DNA of 42,614 nt from Sulfitobacter sp. (GCA_017854855.1 JAFMGZ010000010.1:1-42614), one strand, 5' to 3'. Shown: positions 27,054 through 35,711, counted from the first letter of the stretch. Notes: generated from the letters alone by a model not told the origin. Program-made: numbers and translations.

Positions 27054-28265
27054 GTGCCAGACATGAGCGCAGCGCAGCATACATCTTATGACGTCGTGAT
27101 CGTGGGCGGGGCGATTTACGGCTCTTCGCTGGCCTGGTGGCTGACCTGCACCGCAGGATTTGCGGGCCGGGTTCTGGTGGTTGAACGCGATCCCAGCTAT
27201 CGTTTTGCATCGACCAGCCATACGAATTCGTGCATCCGGCAGCAGTTTTCCAATCTGACCAATATCCAGATTTCCCAATTTGGCGCGGAATTTGTGCATA
27301 ATTTCAGGCAGTTCATGGGCGGCGCGCCCGAGGTGCCAGAGCTGAGATTGCACAGTTTCGGCTATATGTACCTTGCCGATACCCCCGCCTTTGCCCAGGC
27401 GCTGAAACACAATCAGGCAATACAGCGCGCCGCAGGTGCCCAGACCCGCCACATGAGCCGCGACGAGATCGCAGCGGCCTATCCGTTCTACCAGTTGGAC
27501 GACATCATCGCGGGCAACCACAACACCCATAACGAGGGGTATTTTGACGGCGGCACGATGTTTGACTGGTTCAAACGCATGGCCCGCCGCAACGGCGTGG
27601 AATACATCCATGACGAAGTCACCGCGATGGGCCTGAACGCCAAGGGCACGGCGGTAGAGACGGTCACGCTGAAGTCAGGTGCCGTGATAAGCTGCGGAAC
27701 GGTCGTGAATGCCTCTGGCCCGCGTGCGGTGGCGACCTCGCGCATGGCGGGTATTGAACTGCCGGTTCGGCCCCGCAAGCGATATACCTTTGTGTTCGAC
27801 GCGGCCCAGCCGCTGGCGCAGGACCTGCCGCTGACCATCGACCCCACTGGCATTCACGTCAGAACCGATGGGCGGTACTATATGGCCGGTTGCGCGCCGG
27901 ACGATGATGTGGATGTGGCGTTTGATGATTTCAGTTTTGATCACAGTATTTGGCAGGAAAAAGTCTGGCCCGTGATCGCCACGCGGATCCCGGCCTTTGA
28001 GCAGGTCAAGGTCATCAACGAATGGGTCGGCCATTATGCCTATAACACCTTTGACCAGAATGCCGTGATCGGGCGTCACGGGATCGTTGACAACTTTGTC
28101 TTCATGAATGGTTTCTCGGGGCATGGGCTGCAACAATCGCCAGCTTTGGGCCGGGGGGTGGCAGAACTGATTGCATATGGTGAATACCGTACTCTGGATC
28201 TGACGCCGTTCAGCTTTTCCCGGCTGGAGCGCGCGGAGCGGTTTGACGAGAAAGCCATCATCTAA
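27054..28265 (+). CDS. FAD-dependent oxidoreductase, DAO (glycine/sarcosine/D-amino-acid oxidase) family
   Basis: Flavin oxidoreductase that probably oxidises the C-N bond of an amino acid or N-methylated amine. The N-terminal Rossmann motif VVIVGGAIYGSSLAWWL (GGAIYGSS at residues 18-25) is followed by VLVVERD (adenosine-ribose binding). The middle has the substrate domain, and the C terminus has the family closing motif NFVFMNGFSGHGLQQSPALGRGVAELI. No membrane anchor or signal is seen. Start: GTG 27054 has GAGA upstream; ATG 27063 (three codons later) is equally possible. Length is 403 residues. It is divergent from the dipeptidase/547-residue/DUF3726 set, so a joint catabolic role is likely but the substrate is unknown. 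Confidence 0.88.
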   Translation: MPDMSAAQHTSYDVVIVGGAIYGSSLAWWLTCTAGFAGRVLVVERDPSYRFASTSHTNSCIRQQFSNLTNIQISQFGAEFVHNFRQFMGGAPEVPELRLHSFGYMYLADTPAFAQALKHNQAIQRAAGAQTRHMSRDEIAAAYPFYQLDDIIAGNHNTHNEGYFDGGTMFDWFKRMARRNGVEYIHDEVTAMGLNAKGTAVETVTLKSGAVISCGTVVNASGPRAVATSRMAGIELPVRPRKRYTFVFDAAQPLAQDLPLTIDPTGIHVRTDGRYYMAGCAPDDDVDVAFDDFSFDHSIWQEKVWPVIATRIPAFEQVKVINEWVGHYAYNTFDQNAVIGRHGIVDNFVFMNGFSGHGLQQSPALGRGVAELIAYGEYRTLDLTPFSFSRLERAERFDEKAII

Positions 28266-28779
28266 CGCGCAAGGGAACAGGCGGTTTAGCGCCAACATTA
28301 TGCCCGGTCAGGAAGGTCTGCGGCACGGGTTTCAAATGTGGCGAAAAGTGGAAAGATCTGCATTTCGGGGCCTGAATTTTTGGGCTCCGGTCCCTGTGCA
28401 AAGGCAAAACTGCGCGTTTTTCGCCGCCTCCAGCCAGTAGCTGCGATTTTTTCGCAACATTTTTCCTGCATCAAGGACGGCACGGTTTTGTGGCTTTAAA
28501 TGATCGGCAGACCGATACTACCGCAGGTGGAACCTTGAAAATAAGGGGTTCGCGAGTGAACAAAGTGATATTGGGCGGCGATATTGAATCGGGCGGCGCG
28601 CCAGAATGCGAAACCGAAAGGCGTTAAACTTTGATCTTTCGAGCAAAAGAAGTGTTTTATCAGTTAATATCCAACCATATGCCCAAATTAGGCCACAAAT
28701 AACTGGCATCAACGGAGCAAGAGAACAACTGCGCATTCACACCCATTCCGGGAAATGCGATACGAAACTGGAGAACGCA
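28266..28779. other. 514-base intergenic region before the response-regulator gene
   Basis: No convincing protein gene longer than 25 codons is seen. It has lower GC toward its right end (28620-28700), as expected of a promoter region. A short GTG open frame with a good binding site is listed separately. No strong terminator follows the oxidoreductase. Confidence 0.5.
28556..28627 (+). CDS. Possible 23-codon leader ORF upstream of the response regulator
   Basis: GTG 28556 follows AAGGGG by 7 bases and reads 23 codons (VNKVILGGDIES...) to TAA at 28625-28627, about 150 bases before the response-regulator gene. The binding site is good, but so short a frame has little statistical weight. Confidence 0.2.
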   Translation: MNKVILGGDIESGGAPECETERR

Positions 28780-29751
28780 ATGCAAATCCTGGCAGTAGAT
28801 GACGATCCGATCATCCTTGAATTGCTGGAGCAATTTGTTCTAGCCATCGGTGGGCACGAGGTTACCACAGCCGAATCCGGCATGGCGGCATTGGAGCTGC
28901 TCGACGGTGATGAGAGCGGCAGTTTCGACTGTTTCTTGCTGGATATCCAAATGCCCGGAATGGATGGTATCGAATTGACGCGAAAGATCCGCGACATCGC
29001 GCGTTTTGCGGATACGCCGATCCTGATGCTGACCGCGATGACCGACAAACGGTACATCGACGCGGCCTTTGCGGCGGGGGCCACCGATTACGTGACCAAA
29101 CCGTTCGAGGTGTCCGAACTGAAAGCACGCATCACCCTTGTTGAGGGTCTGGTCGAGGCGCGCCAGTCACGCACCCAGAAAATCCTGGCGACGCAATCCG
29201 CGCCATCAGAAGGCAATACAATCGAGCTTTATGAGCCCATCTCTATCTATGATGTTGATAATGTCATCGAATATATGGCCATGGAGAATTACGTATCGCA
29301 ATTGTCGCGTAACGCGCTTTTTGGGTCTACGGCTTTTGCCTTTACCATTCGCGGTATCGAAACCTTCTATGCTGAAATGACCGCTTTTGAGTTTTTCTCA
29401 TTGGTGTCGGATGTTGCCGAAGTCATCTCTGACACGTTGGAGGGTCGGCAATTCCTGATGTCCTATGCGGGCAATGGGACATATGTCTGTATCACCGAAA
29501 GCGGATGGCGGCCGGAATCGCGCAAGGTCATGGATGCTGTGAACCTGTCGCTTGCCACAACGGAACTGTTTGACAACAAGGGCAATCGCGTAGAACCACG
29601 TGTCAGCGCCGGTGATGCCGTGCGCCTGATCTGGAAGGCTGGCAGCTCTGTCATGGAGGCGGTTTCAACTGCCCATGCATCGGCAGAGGCGGCAGCGGCA
29701 GAACATGAATACAACAAACGTGATTTTTGGCATTTGGGACAAACAGCGTGA
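28780..29751 (+). CDS. Response regulator with C-terminal degenerate GGDEF-like domain
   Basis: Residues 1-125 are a complete receiver domain: acidic pair DDD at 7-9, phosphoacceptor D55 (FLLDIQMPG), T85 (LMLTAM) and K107 (YVTKPFE). Residues 150-285 are not a DNA-binding domain. They resemble a GGDEF fold in order and spacing: a strand AFAFTIRGIETFYAEM, a helix, then FLMSYAGNGTYVCITE where a diguanylate cyclase would have RYGGDEFAVL. The signature is therefore AGNGT (230-234) and cannot be catalytic, so a c-di-GMP or nucleotide-sensing or protein-contact role is possible. An Ala/Glu-rich helix closes the protein. ATG 28780 follows GGAGA. The stop overlaps the Hpt start (GTGA). Confidence 0.85.
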   Translation: MQILAVDDDPIILELLEQFVLAIGGHEVTTAESGMAALELLDGDESGSFDCFLLDIQMPGMDGIELTRKIRDIARFADTPILMLTAMTDKRYIDAAFAAGATDYVTKPFEVSELKARITLVEGLVEARQSRTQKILATQSAPSEGNTIELYEPISIYDVDNVIEYMAMENYVSQLSRNALFGSTAFAFTIRGIETFYAEMTAFEFFSLVSDVAEVISDTLEGRQFLMSYAGNGTYVCITESGWRPESRKVMDAVNLSLATTELFDNKGNRVEPRVSAGDAVRLIWKAGSSVMEAVSTAHASAEAAAAEHEYNKRDFWHLGQTA

Positions 29752-30098
29752 AAGACATACTTCCCGGCCTTGACCGGGTCAGAGACCGCTTTTTGACGAT
29801 GCTCGAAGATCGTAAGACGAATATTGCCTCTCACGCGATTGCCGCCTGGGAGGCCGATTGCGTTGAGGACATCTGCGCGCATCTGGCAGCCGCGCAGTCG
29901 ATCCTGCACCAGATTGCGGGATCCGCAGGGTCGCTGGGTTTTGCAGCGCTTGGCGATAGCGCCCGGCATTGCGAGAACGAGATTATTTCCCATCTGCAAA
30001 GCGAATGCGCAGCCCTGCCGGAATGTCCAGAGCAACTGATCCTGAATATGGATATGTTCCTGTCGAGCTGCAACGACATCCTGCGCACCCCAGCCTGA
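29748..30098 (+). CDS. Histidine phosphotransfer (Hpt) domain protein
   Basis: Free-standing phosphorelay intermediate of 116 residues, all helical. The phosphoacceptor histidine is H54 in LHQIAGSAGSLGFAALGDSARHCE. The usual lysine three residues after the histidine (HxxKG) is alanine here (HQIAG), a variation that can still function. Start is GTG 29748, which overlaps the response-regulator stop (GTGA, 29748-29751), so the two proteins are translationally coupled and probably direct partners. A hairpin follows at about 30153-30178. Confidence 0.88.
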   Translation: MKDILPGLDRVRDRFLTMLEDRKTNIASHAIAAWEADCVEDICAHLAAAQSILHQIAGSAGSLGFAALGDSARHCENEIISHLQSECAALPECPEQLILNMDMFLSSCNDILRTPA

Positions 30099-30152
30099 CG
30101 CGGGGCCCTATCGCAAGGGCCAGTTGGCATTGACCCATTTGGCCAAGAACCA

Positions 30153-30190
30153 TGATCCTCCTCAAGCGGTACGCTGAGGGGGATTATTTT
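30153..30190 (+). terminator. Probable terminator after the response regulator-Hpt pair
   Basis: CCTCCTCAAGCG and CGCTGAGGGGG pair around a three-base loop (gta) with one bulged A, and are followed by ATTATTTTTT. It lies in the convergent gap and overlaps the 3' end of the minus-strand receiver gene. Confidence 0.65.
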
Positions 30191-30552
30191 TTGATTGCTG
30201 CCTTGATCTGTTCGCCAAGTTCCATGGGATCAAACGGTTTGCTGATCACCTCGGCCGCGCCGATCTTGCGCAGCTCTTCTTGTTCGTCGAACTGGGCGCG
30301 TGCGGTCATGAATATCGCAGGCACATCGGCCAGATGCGGCATCTTGCGCATGGCTTCGAGGGTCTGTCGCCCGGTCATGCCCGGCATCATCATATCCAAA
30401 AGGATCACGTCGGGCGTGTAATCAGCAACGCGCGAAAGCGCGTCTTCGCCGGACGCGCATTGTATGATATCGAATTCACCTGTGAGGCTGAGTGACATTT
30501 CTGCGATTTCGCGAATGTCGGCATCGTCTTCGACGTGCAGCAACTTGATCAT
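30184..30552 (-). CDS. Single-domain response regulator (CheY-like)
   Basis: The 122-residue receiver has no output domain. Acidic residues are E8, D9 and D10 (LLHVEDDADI), phosphoacceptor is D53 (VILLDMMMPGMTG), then T83 (IFMTARAQ), and lysine is in VISKPFDPMEL. Such proteins act by protein contact or as phosphate shuttles or sinks. It starts 12 bases after the stop of the double-PAS histidine kinase on the same strand, so that kinase is the likely partner, with the neighbouring Hpt as a possible onward acceptor. Confidence 0.93.
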   Translation of the reverse strand: MIKLLHVEDDADIREIAEMSLSLTGEFDIIQCASGEDALSRVADYTPDVILLDMMMPGMTGRQTLEAMRKMPHLADVPAIFMTARAQFDEQEELRKIGAAEVISKPFDPMELGEQIKAAIKK

Positions 30553-30564
30553 CTTCTCTCCCGA

Positions 30565-32220
30565 TCAGGAAGCCTCTCGCATTTCAGAAACTGCCAGTTC
30601 CTCGTTGCCAAGCCCCTGAGATATTGGAAGAACGAAATAGAATTCCGTCCCCTTACCTTCTCTTGTCTCGAACCCTATCCTACCTCCGAGGCTTTCTACA
30701 ATAGCCTTGCAGATGCTTAATCCAAGTCCCGTACCACCTTTGGTTGCGCGATCGGAGTTCTGGAGGTCAGCAAAACGCTGGAAGATTTTGTGCTGATCGC
30801 CCTCAGGAATACCGGTTCCATGGTCTTTTACAGAGATTTTGACCTCATTGGTACCCTCTTGGACGATGATATGCACCTTTCCACCTGGAGGCGAGAACTT
30901 ACAAGCATTCGAAATTAAATTATTCAAAACTTGCATCACGCGATTGTGATCTGTCTCCAGCAGGATCGGATGATCGGTACCGGCAATCTCAATCTGCAAA
31001 CCATAGCGCTGCAACAGCATTTCATTTGCATGGTCGCTTTCTCGGATCAGATCGCACAGATCACCGATTGTGGTTTCGAATTCCATTCGCCCGGTTGAAA
31101 TTTTCTCAAGGTCGAGGATGTCATTGATGATCAGAACAAGCCGGTCCGCATTGCGGTGGGCGATTTCCAGCAAGGCTTGCGCCTTTTCGGGAATGTCGCC
31201 AGCGGCCTTTGACAGCAGCAGCCCCATCGACCCTTTGATCGACGTCAACGGAGAGCGCAATTCGTGGCTGACCATGGAAATGAAGTCAGATTTTGTGCGT
31301 TCCTCAGCCAGACGTTCGGAAATGTCATTCAACACAAAGAGAAACCTGTCGGCCTGGTTGCCGACCTGCAGGAATTTGATTGTGACGGCGAATGTGATGC
31401 CGGCAAGGACCACCTCGGTATGGGCAAGGTTCTGGGAATCGTGGCGCATCTGGTCACAGGCCGTGACCAGGTCATCGGCCCCCTCCAGTGGGGCGATGTC
31501 GCGAATGCCTTGCTCTCGCAGGCTGTCGTGTGACCATTTCAGCCGGGACAGCGCGGATTTGTTCATATAGGTGAAATTCTGCGTATCGGCATCCAGAATC
31601 CAGATATCGTCGCGCAATTCGTCCAACGTTTCGATTGTTTCATGTTCGCCCAGCAGTTTCATCATACGGGTGATGTCTGTGCGCGCGGCGATGGAACCGG
31701 TCCATTTCCCCTTGGAGTCAAACAGCGGGATGATGGTGGAATGGGTCACAATGACCCGGCCATCGGCACAGCGCAGCGGGGTTTCGCCCTGCCAGGTCTC
31801 GCCGCGACGCAGACACTTGCTGATCGCATGGGCAAGGTTATGCCCTTCGTTGTCGGCATATAGCATGCTGACCGGCTGTCCGACCAAAGTATCAAGTGCG
31901 TATCCTGTGACCTGAAGCATCTGGTCATTCACTTCGGTCAACTTGCCCTGCGTGTCGACCACATTGACCAGAACATGCCGGTCAAAGGCCATCAGACGCT
32001 GGGAAAGGCTGCGGTTCTGGGATGACGCGCGTTTCGCCATCGCGCGCGATGATACCCACATCGGCGTGATGCCAGCAATCACGATGGCCCCCGCCACAGC
32101 AAGGCTGTGCATCGCTGTACCGGACAAGAGGCTGTTGGCGGAGATGTACCATCCGGCTGAGAGCAAGCCACCAAAAGCCAGCGCTGCGCCATTCCGGGTC
32201 TGTTTAAACAAATTTAACAC
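30565..32220 (-). CDS. Membrane-bound sensor histidine kinase with two PAS domains
   Basis: The 551-residue kinase has two N-terminal hydrophobic helices (about 11-30 and 38-56) with almost no periplasmic loop. Two PAS domains follow (about 75-190, with NDQMLQVTGYALDTLVGQP, and about 200-305), so the signal is probably cytoplasmic or within the membrane. HisKA carries H319 (FISMVSHELRSPLTSIKG). The ATPase domain has the N-box NNLISNACKF, G1 KDHGTGIPEGD and G2 GGTGLGLSICKAIVE. No receiver is attached; the separate receiver follows 12 bases downstream. The start is GTG 32220. Just upstream (32227-32242) is a sequence element shared with the hybrid kinase promoter region. Confidence 0.93.
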   Translation of the reverse strand: MLNLFKQTRNGAALAFGGLLSAGWYISANSLLSGTAMHSLAVAGAIVIAGITPMWVSSRAMAKRASSQNRSLSQRLMAFDRHVLVNVVDTQGKLTEVNDQMLQVTGYALDTLVGQPVSMLYADNEGHNLAHAISKCLRRGETWQGETPLRCADGRVIVTHSTIIPLFDSKGKWTGSIAARTDITRMMKLLGEHETIETLDELRDDIWILDADTQNFTYMNKSALSRLKWSHDSLREQGIRDIAPLEGADDLVTACDQMRHDSQNLAHTEVVLAGITFAVTIKFLQVGNQADRFLFVLNDISERLAEERTKSDFISMVSHELRSPLTSIKGSMGLLLSKAAGDIPEKAQALLEIAHRNADRLVLIINDILDLEKISTGRMEFETTIGDLCDLIRESDHANEMLLQRYGLQIEIAGTDHPILLETDHNRVMQVLNNLISNACKFSPPGGKVHIIVQEGTNEVKISVKDHGTGIPEGDQHKIFQRFADLQNSDRATKGGTGLGLSICKAIVESLGGRIGFETREGKGTEFYFVLPISQGLGNEELAVSEMREAS

Positions 32221-32226
32221 GTAAAC

Positions 32227-32242
32227 TACATTCCGTTACCTG
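32227..32242 (-). promoter_or_regulatory. Shared 16-base element, copy 1 (upstream of double-PAS kinase)
   Basis: On the minus strand this reads CAGGTAACGGAATGTA, ending 6 bases before the GTG start of the kinase. It matches 35696-35711 (CACGTAACGGAAGGTA) at 14 of 16 positions. Function unknown. Confidence 0.4.
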
Positions 32243-32359
32243 GCCCGGATCACATGACGAAAATCGGCACGGTCTTAGGGCTAATTGCCTTCGTCAATGA
32301 CGGAGTAACTTGGCAAGAATGTGGCGAAAATTGACCATTTTGCCAGCGCGGCAAATTAA

Positions 32360-35300
32360 TCATGACATCAGGGCGTCTGACCCCAGAACGTAATTCTCTA
32401 TGGTTTTCAAATCCGTGCGGGATTTCACCAGATTGCCAACCAGCCGATCATGGGATCGCATATCCGAGGCCGCTGAAAGGCCAAAGACGCGAACGGACTG
32501 GTCGATGTCATCCAACAGGCTGATGGCATCACCATCGGGCAAGGACCAATCCAGGATGATCACATCAAAATTGCCGTCTTCCATGATCTTGCGTGCTGCG
32601 GCCACGGTCGTGACGTTGACGATGTCGGCCACCCCGCTGAGGCTGGACCGGACAATTTCTGCAAAGTCATGGTCATCTTCAAGATGCATGACGCGCGGGC
32701 GGCTGCCTTTGATGTTCCTGTTTACCTGCTCTGGTACCACCGTTTGTTCGTCATCTGCGACATAGAGCGGGTAGGAGAACCAAAACACTGTCACGCCGTT
32801 CGGCTGGCATTCAAAGTTGATCGTGCCGTCATGGCGGCTGACGATCTGCTTGGTGATGTTGAGGCCCAGTCCTGTGCCCCCCTTGGCGCGGGTGTCTGAC
32901 GAATCAACCTGCGAAAAAACGCCGAACATTTTTGGTCGGAAACTTTCGGGGATGCCGGGGCCGTGGTTCTGAACATAGACGATGGCGCGACCATCCACAG
33001 CTTTGGCGCGGATCAGGACGTCGGTGTCATCGCTGGAATATTTGCAGGCGTTGGATATCAGATTGAACAGGACTTGTTTCGTGCGCCCCATATCCGCCCA
33101 GACCATCAGCGGCGTATCCGGCACTTCGATGGAGAGGGTGTTTTTGTGGGTGATGGCATAGGGGGCCAGTTCCTGCACCGATTGCTTGATCAGGTCGCCC
33201 ATATCTTCGGGATGAAAGTCAAAGGAGATTTCCCCCGACGATATTTTCTCAAGATCGAGGATATCATTCACAATGGCGGTCAAACGGTCGGTGTTTGACC
33301 GGGCGATCTCGATCAGGCGTTTGTTGCCCGCGCTCAGCTCACCCTTGTCAGAACCCGTGATGATGCCCAGCGCGCCCTTGATCGACGTCAGGGGCGTACG
33401 CAGTTCGTGGCTTACGGTCGAGACGAATTGGTTCTTGGCCTGCTCCAGCTTCTTTTTGTCGGTGATGTCGTTGATCTGCGCGATGAATGCGTTTCCGCCC
33501 AGGTTCTTGTCAAAGGTCCAGGATATGTTGAACAGGCCCCAGCGGTCCTCTCCGCTGGAGTGGTGCAAGAGGTGTTCGGCAGTGTAGATTGCGTTGTCGT
33601 CCTGGCTGACCATTTCACGGATCTGATCATACATGAGGGTGGCTGCATCCTGTGGCATCAAATCAGTCAGGGTTTTTTGTGTCAGCAGTTTTTGCTCATC
33701 CTCGCCCACAAGATTACAGAAGGCGGCGTTCACGGCCGTGAACCTGCCATCCTCCGTCATCAGCGCCATGCCAATGGGTGCGGCGGCCAAAAGCTGTCGA
33801 AAGCGTTGTTCGCTGCTTTCCAATGCGTTGCGCGCATGGCGCAGATCGGTGACGTCGGTCTGGGTGCCGATCAGCCGTACCGCCTTGCCGGTTGCATCGC
33901 GTTCCACGACCACGGCATCGGACCGCATCCAACGCCAGATACCCCCCGGAAATGCCATGCGGAATTCGGAAATCGAGCGTCGTGTGTTTCCCTCAATACA
34001 GGCTTCATCGGCGGCCTTCAGGATCGGTAAGTCATCGGGGTGAACCCGGCTGAGAAAGATTTCCTGTGGGTTGACGTCGATGTCTGCAGGCACCGCCAGC
34101 AGATCGCGCCAGGTGTCTGACACCTCTGACTTGCCGGTGCGCAAATCCACGTCGAAAACGCCGATTTGCCCGCCTTTGAGCGCCAGATCATAGGATGTCT
34201 TGGTCTTTTGAACCTCACGCTGGGCTGCATGTAGTGTGGTCAAATCCCGCACGATTGCCGTGATGCGCGGCACACCTTCGGCTGTTTTCCAGCTGTTGCG
34301 CTGCAGATCAAGAACCAGTTCCTCGCCGGTTTGGGTCAGACCTTTGGCGTTGTGATCTTCTGCGGGGACGTCCAGTTCCGTTACAAAATCTGTGAATGTC
34401 AGCCCCTGCATTTCGCCAGGACCGTATCCGAAGCAGGTTTGCGCCGCCTGATTGGCAAAAATCACCTTCTGGTCTGCGCTGAGAATAAGAACCGCCGTCA
34501 CGGCATTTTCCACCACAGACCGGTTTTCCTGTTCGCGGGCGCTGATCTGGCGGGCCCGGATGGCGGCAAGATCGGCCAGGGCCCTTGTGCGGATGCTGTG
34601 ATTGCGCACGGTGTAAATCAACATCGCGGTCAGCAACGCGCCCACCAGCAAGATGGCATAGGGGATCAGGTTGTAAAAACCACGTTCAAAAAATGGCGTG
34701 CTGGCAAAGGCCACCGTCCAGATGCGGCCAAATTTCTCTATTTCATAGGTCGCGGTATATCTGCCGTTCAGTTCGGACGACCTGTCAGAGGCAAAAATCC
34801 GCGTCTCAGGGTCCGTGGTGCGGCCATCGAACACCTCGAACTGGAAACTGGTGCCGACGCTGGCAGTCAGATTGTTCAGCAGGTTATTGCCCACAAAAGG
34901 CGCATAGACCCAGCCCCGAAACCCCTCTTCTGGCGCGCTCGGGGGGCGCACGATGGCGTCTTCCCAATACAACGGCCGCAGCAGCAAGAAACCGGGTTCC
35001 TTGGTTGCGTCCTGAACCAGAAGGATGCGCGGCGTCAGCTGCGGTGTCCGGGTTTCGCGCGACACCTGAGCGGCGGTGCGCCGGCCCACTTCAAAAGTGA
35101 TGTCGAGGCCCAATGCCTCTTTGTTCGGCTCAAGCGGCGAAATCCGCATGATGACAAAGCGTTCCGGCCCGGTGGTATCGGGACGAATTTCAAAGTCCGG
35201 AAGGCCCATATCGCGCATCCGGCCCAAAAATGCCGCCTCATCCGTGGCCTCAAAGGGTTCAATAAAGCCGATCCCGTTGATGCCCGGCAAATATTCGGCG

Positions 35301-35551
35301 ATATTAAGCGTGTCCACATAATTGTCGAATTCTGCAATCGAAACGCTGTCTGACGAACTAAAAAAGGCTGCCGCCCCATTCAGGCTTTGCAGATAGGTCA
35401 GCATCCTGTCTTCCAGGGCAATGATCGTGCTTTCGGTCAGGCGCTGGAACTCACCATTGCCCATGGCATTGTTGTTCCGCGCACTGTTCAGCGACAAACC
35501 CAGCGTTGCGACGATACAAATCGCGATCAGCAGTATTTCCAGCCTTCGCAA
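32360..35551 (-). CDS. CHASE-domain hybrid sensor histidine kinase / response regulator
   Basis: The 1063-residue inner-membrane hybrid kinase has these domains in order: membrane helix (5-22); periplasmic CHASE domain (about 45-285, with YLPGINGIGFIEPF, ALGLDITFEVGRRTAAQVSRE and GFLLLRPLYW); second membrane helix (about 294-315); three PAS regions (about 340-440, 450-570, 575-700); HisKA with H715 (STVSHELRTPLTSIKG); HATPase (NLISNACKYSSDD, QNHGPGIPE, GGTGLGLNITKQIV); and a C-terminal receiver (about 940-1060) with phosphoacceptor D1001 (VIILDWSLPDGDAISLL). CHASE domains bind small extracellular ligands. The start is TTG 35551, needed to keep the first membrane helix. It needs an Hpt to pass phosphate on; one is encoded at 29748-30098. 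Confidence 0.93.
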   Translation of the reverse strand: MRRLEILLIAICIVATLGLSLNSARNNNAMGNGEFQRLTESTIIALEDRMLTYLQSLNGAAAFFSSSDSVSIAEFDNYVDTLNIAEYLPGINGIGFIEPFEATDEAAFLGRMRDMGLPDFEIRPDTTGPERFVIMRISPLEPNKEALGLDITFEVGRRTAAQVSRETRTPQLTPRILLVQDATKEPGFLLLRPLYWEDAIVRPPSAPEEGFRGWVYAPFVGNNLLNNLTASVGTSFQFEVFDGRTTDPETRIFASDRSSELNGRYTATYEIEKFGRIWTVAFASTPFFERGFYNLIPYAILLVGALLTAMLIYTVRNHSIRTRALADLAAIRARQISAREQENRSVVENAVTAVLILSADQKVIFANQAAQTCFGYGPGEMQGLTFTDFVTELDVPAEDHNAKGLTQTGEELVLDLQRNSWKTAEGVPRITAIVRDLTTLHAAQREVQKTKTSYDLALKGGQIGVFDVDLRTGKSEVSDTWRDLLAVPADIDVNPQEIFLSRVHPDDLPILKAADEACIEGNTRRSISEFRMAFPGGIWRWMRSDAVVVERDATGKAVRLIGTQTDVTDLRHARNALESSEQRFRQLLAAAPIGMALMTEDGRFTAVNAAFCNLVGEDEQKLLTQKTLTDLMPQDAATLMYDQIREMVSQDDNAIYTAEHLLHHSSGEDRWGLFNISWTFDKNLGGNAFIAQINDITDKKKLEQAKNQFVSTVSHELRTPLTSIKGALGIITGSDKGELSAGNKRLIEIARSNTDRLTAIVNDILDLEKISSGEISFDFHPEDMGDLIKQSVQELAPYAITHKNTLSIEVPDTPLMVWADMGRTKQVLFNLISNACKYSSDDTDVLIRAKAVDGRAIVYVQNHGPGIPESFRPKMFGVFSQVDSSDTRAKGGTGLGLNITKQIVSRHDGTINFECQPNGVTVFWFSYPLYVADDEQTVVPEQVNRNIKGSRPRVMHLEDDHDFAEIVRSSLSGVADIVNVTTVAAARKIMEDGNFDVIILDWSLPDGDAISLLDDIDQSVRVFGLSAASDMRSHDRLVGNLVKSRTDLKTIENYVLGSDALMS

Positions 35552-35695
35552 TTTATCCGTGTCCTCGTCTGACTGTATGACTGAATGTGTTTCGGGTTAT
35601 CCCGAAATTGACTTGTGTCATTCCCTACAGATTTCAATGCTATTAACACTATTTGATTTGCCGGGTTTGTCCATTAAGCAAAACGCATAATACTT

Positions 35696-35711
35696 CACGT
35701 AACGGAAGGTA
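35696..35711 (+). promoter_or_regulatory. Shared 16-base element, copy 2 (upstream of hybrid kinase)
   Basis: CACGTAACGGAAGGTA, 145 bases upstream of the hybrid-kinase start and in the opposite orientation to that gene. It matches copy 1 at 14 of 16 positions. Confidence 0.4.

Noticed and set aside
26828..27064. Upstream extension of the dipeptidase frame
   Set aside because: It would cover the whole divergent promoter region and overlap the FAD oxidoreductase start; the family begins at ATG 26827.
32339..32355. Small hairpin TTTGCC-agcgc-GGCAAA right after the hybrid-kinase stop
   Set aside because: Only six base pairs and no U-tract in the direction of transcription; too weak to call a terminator.
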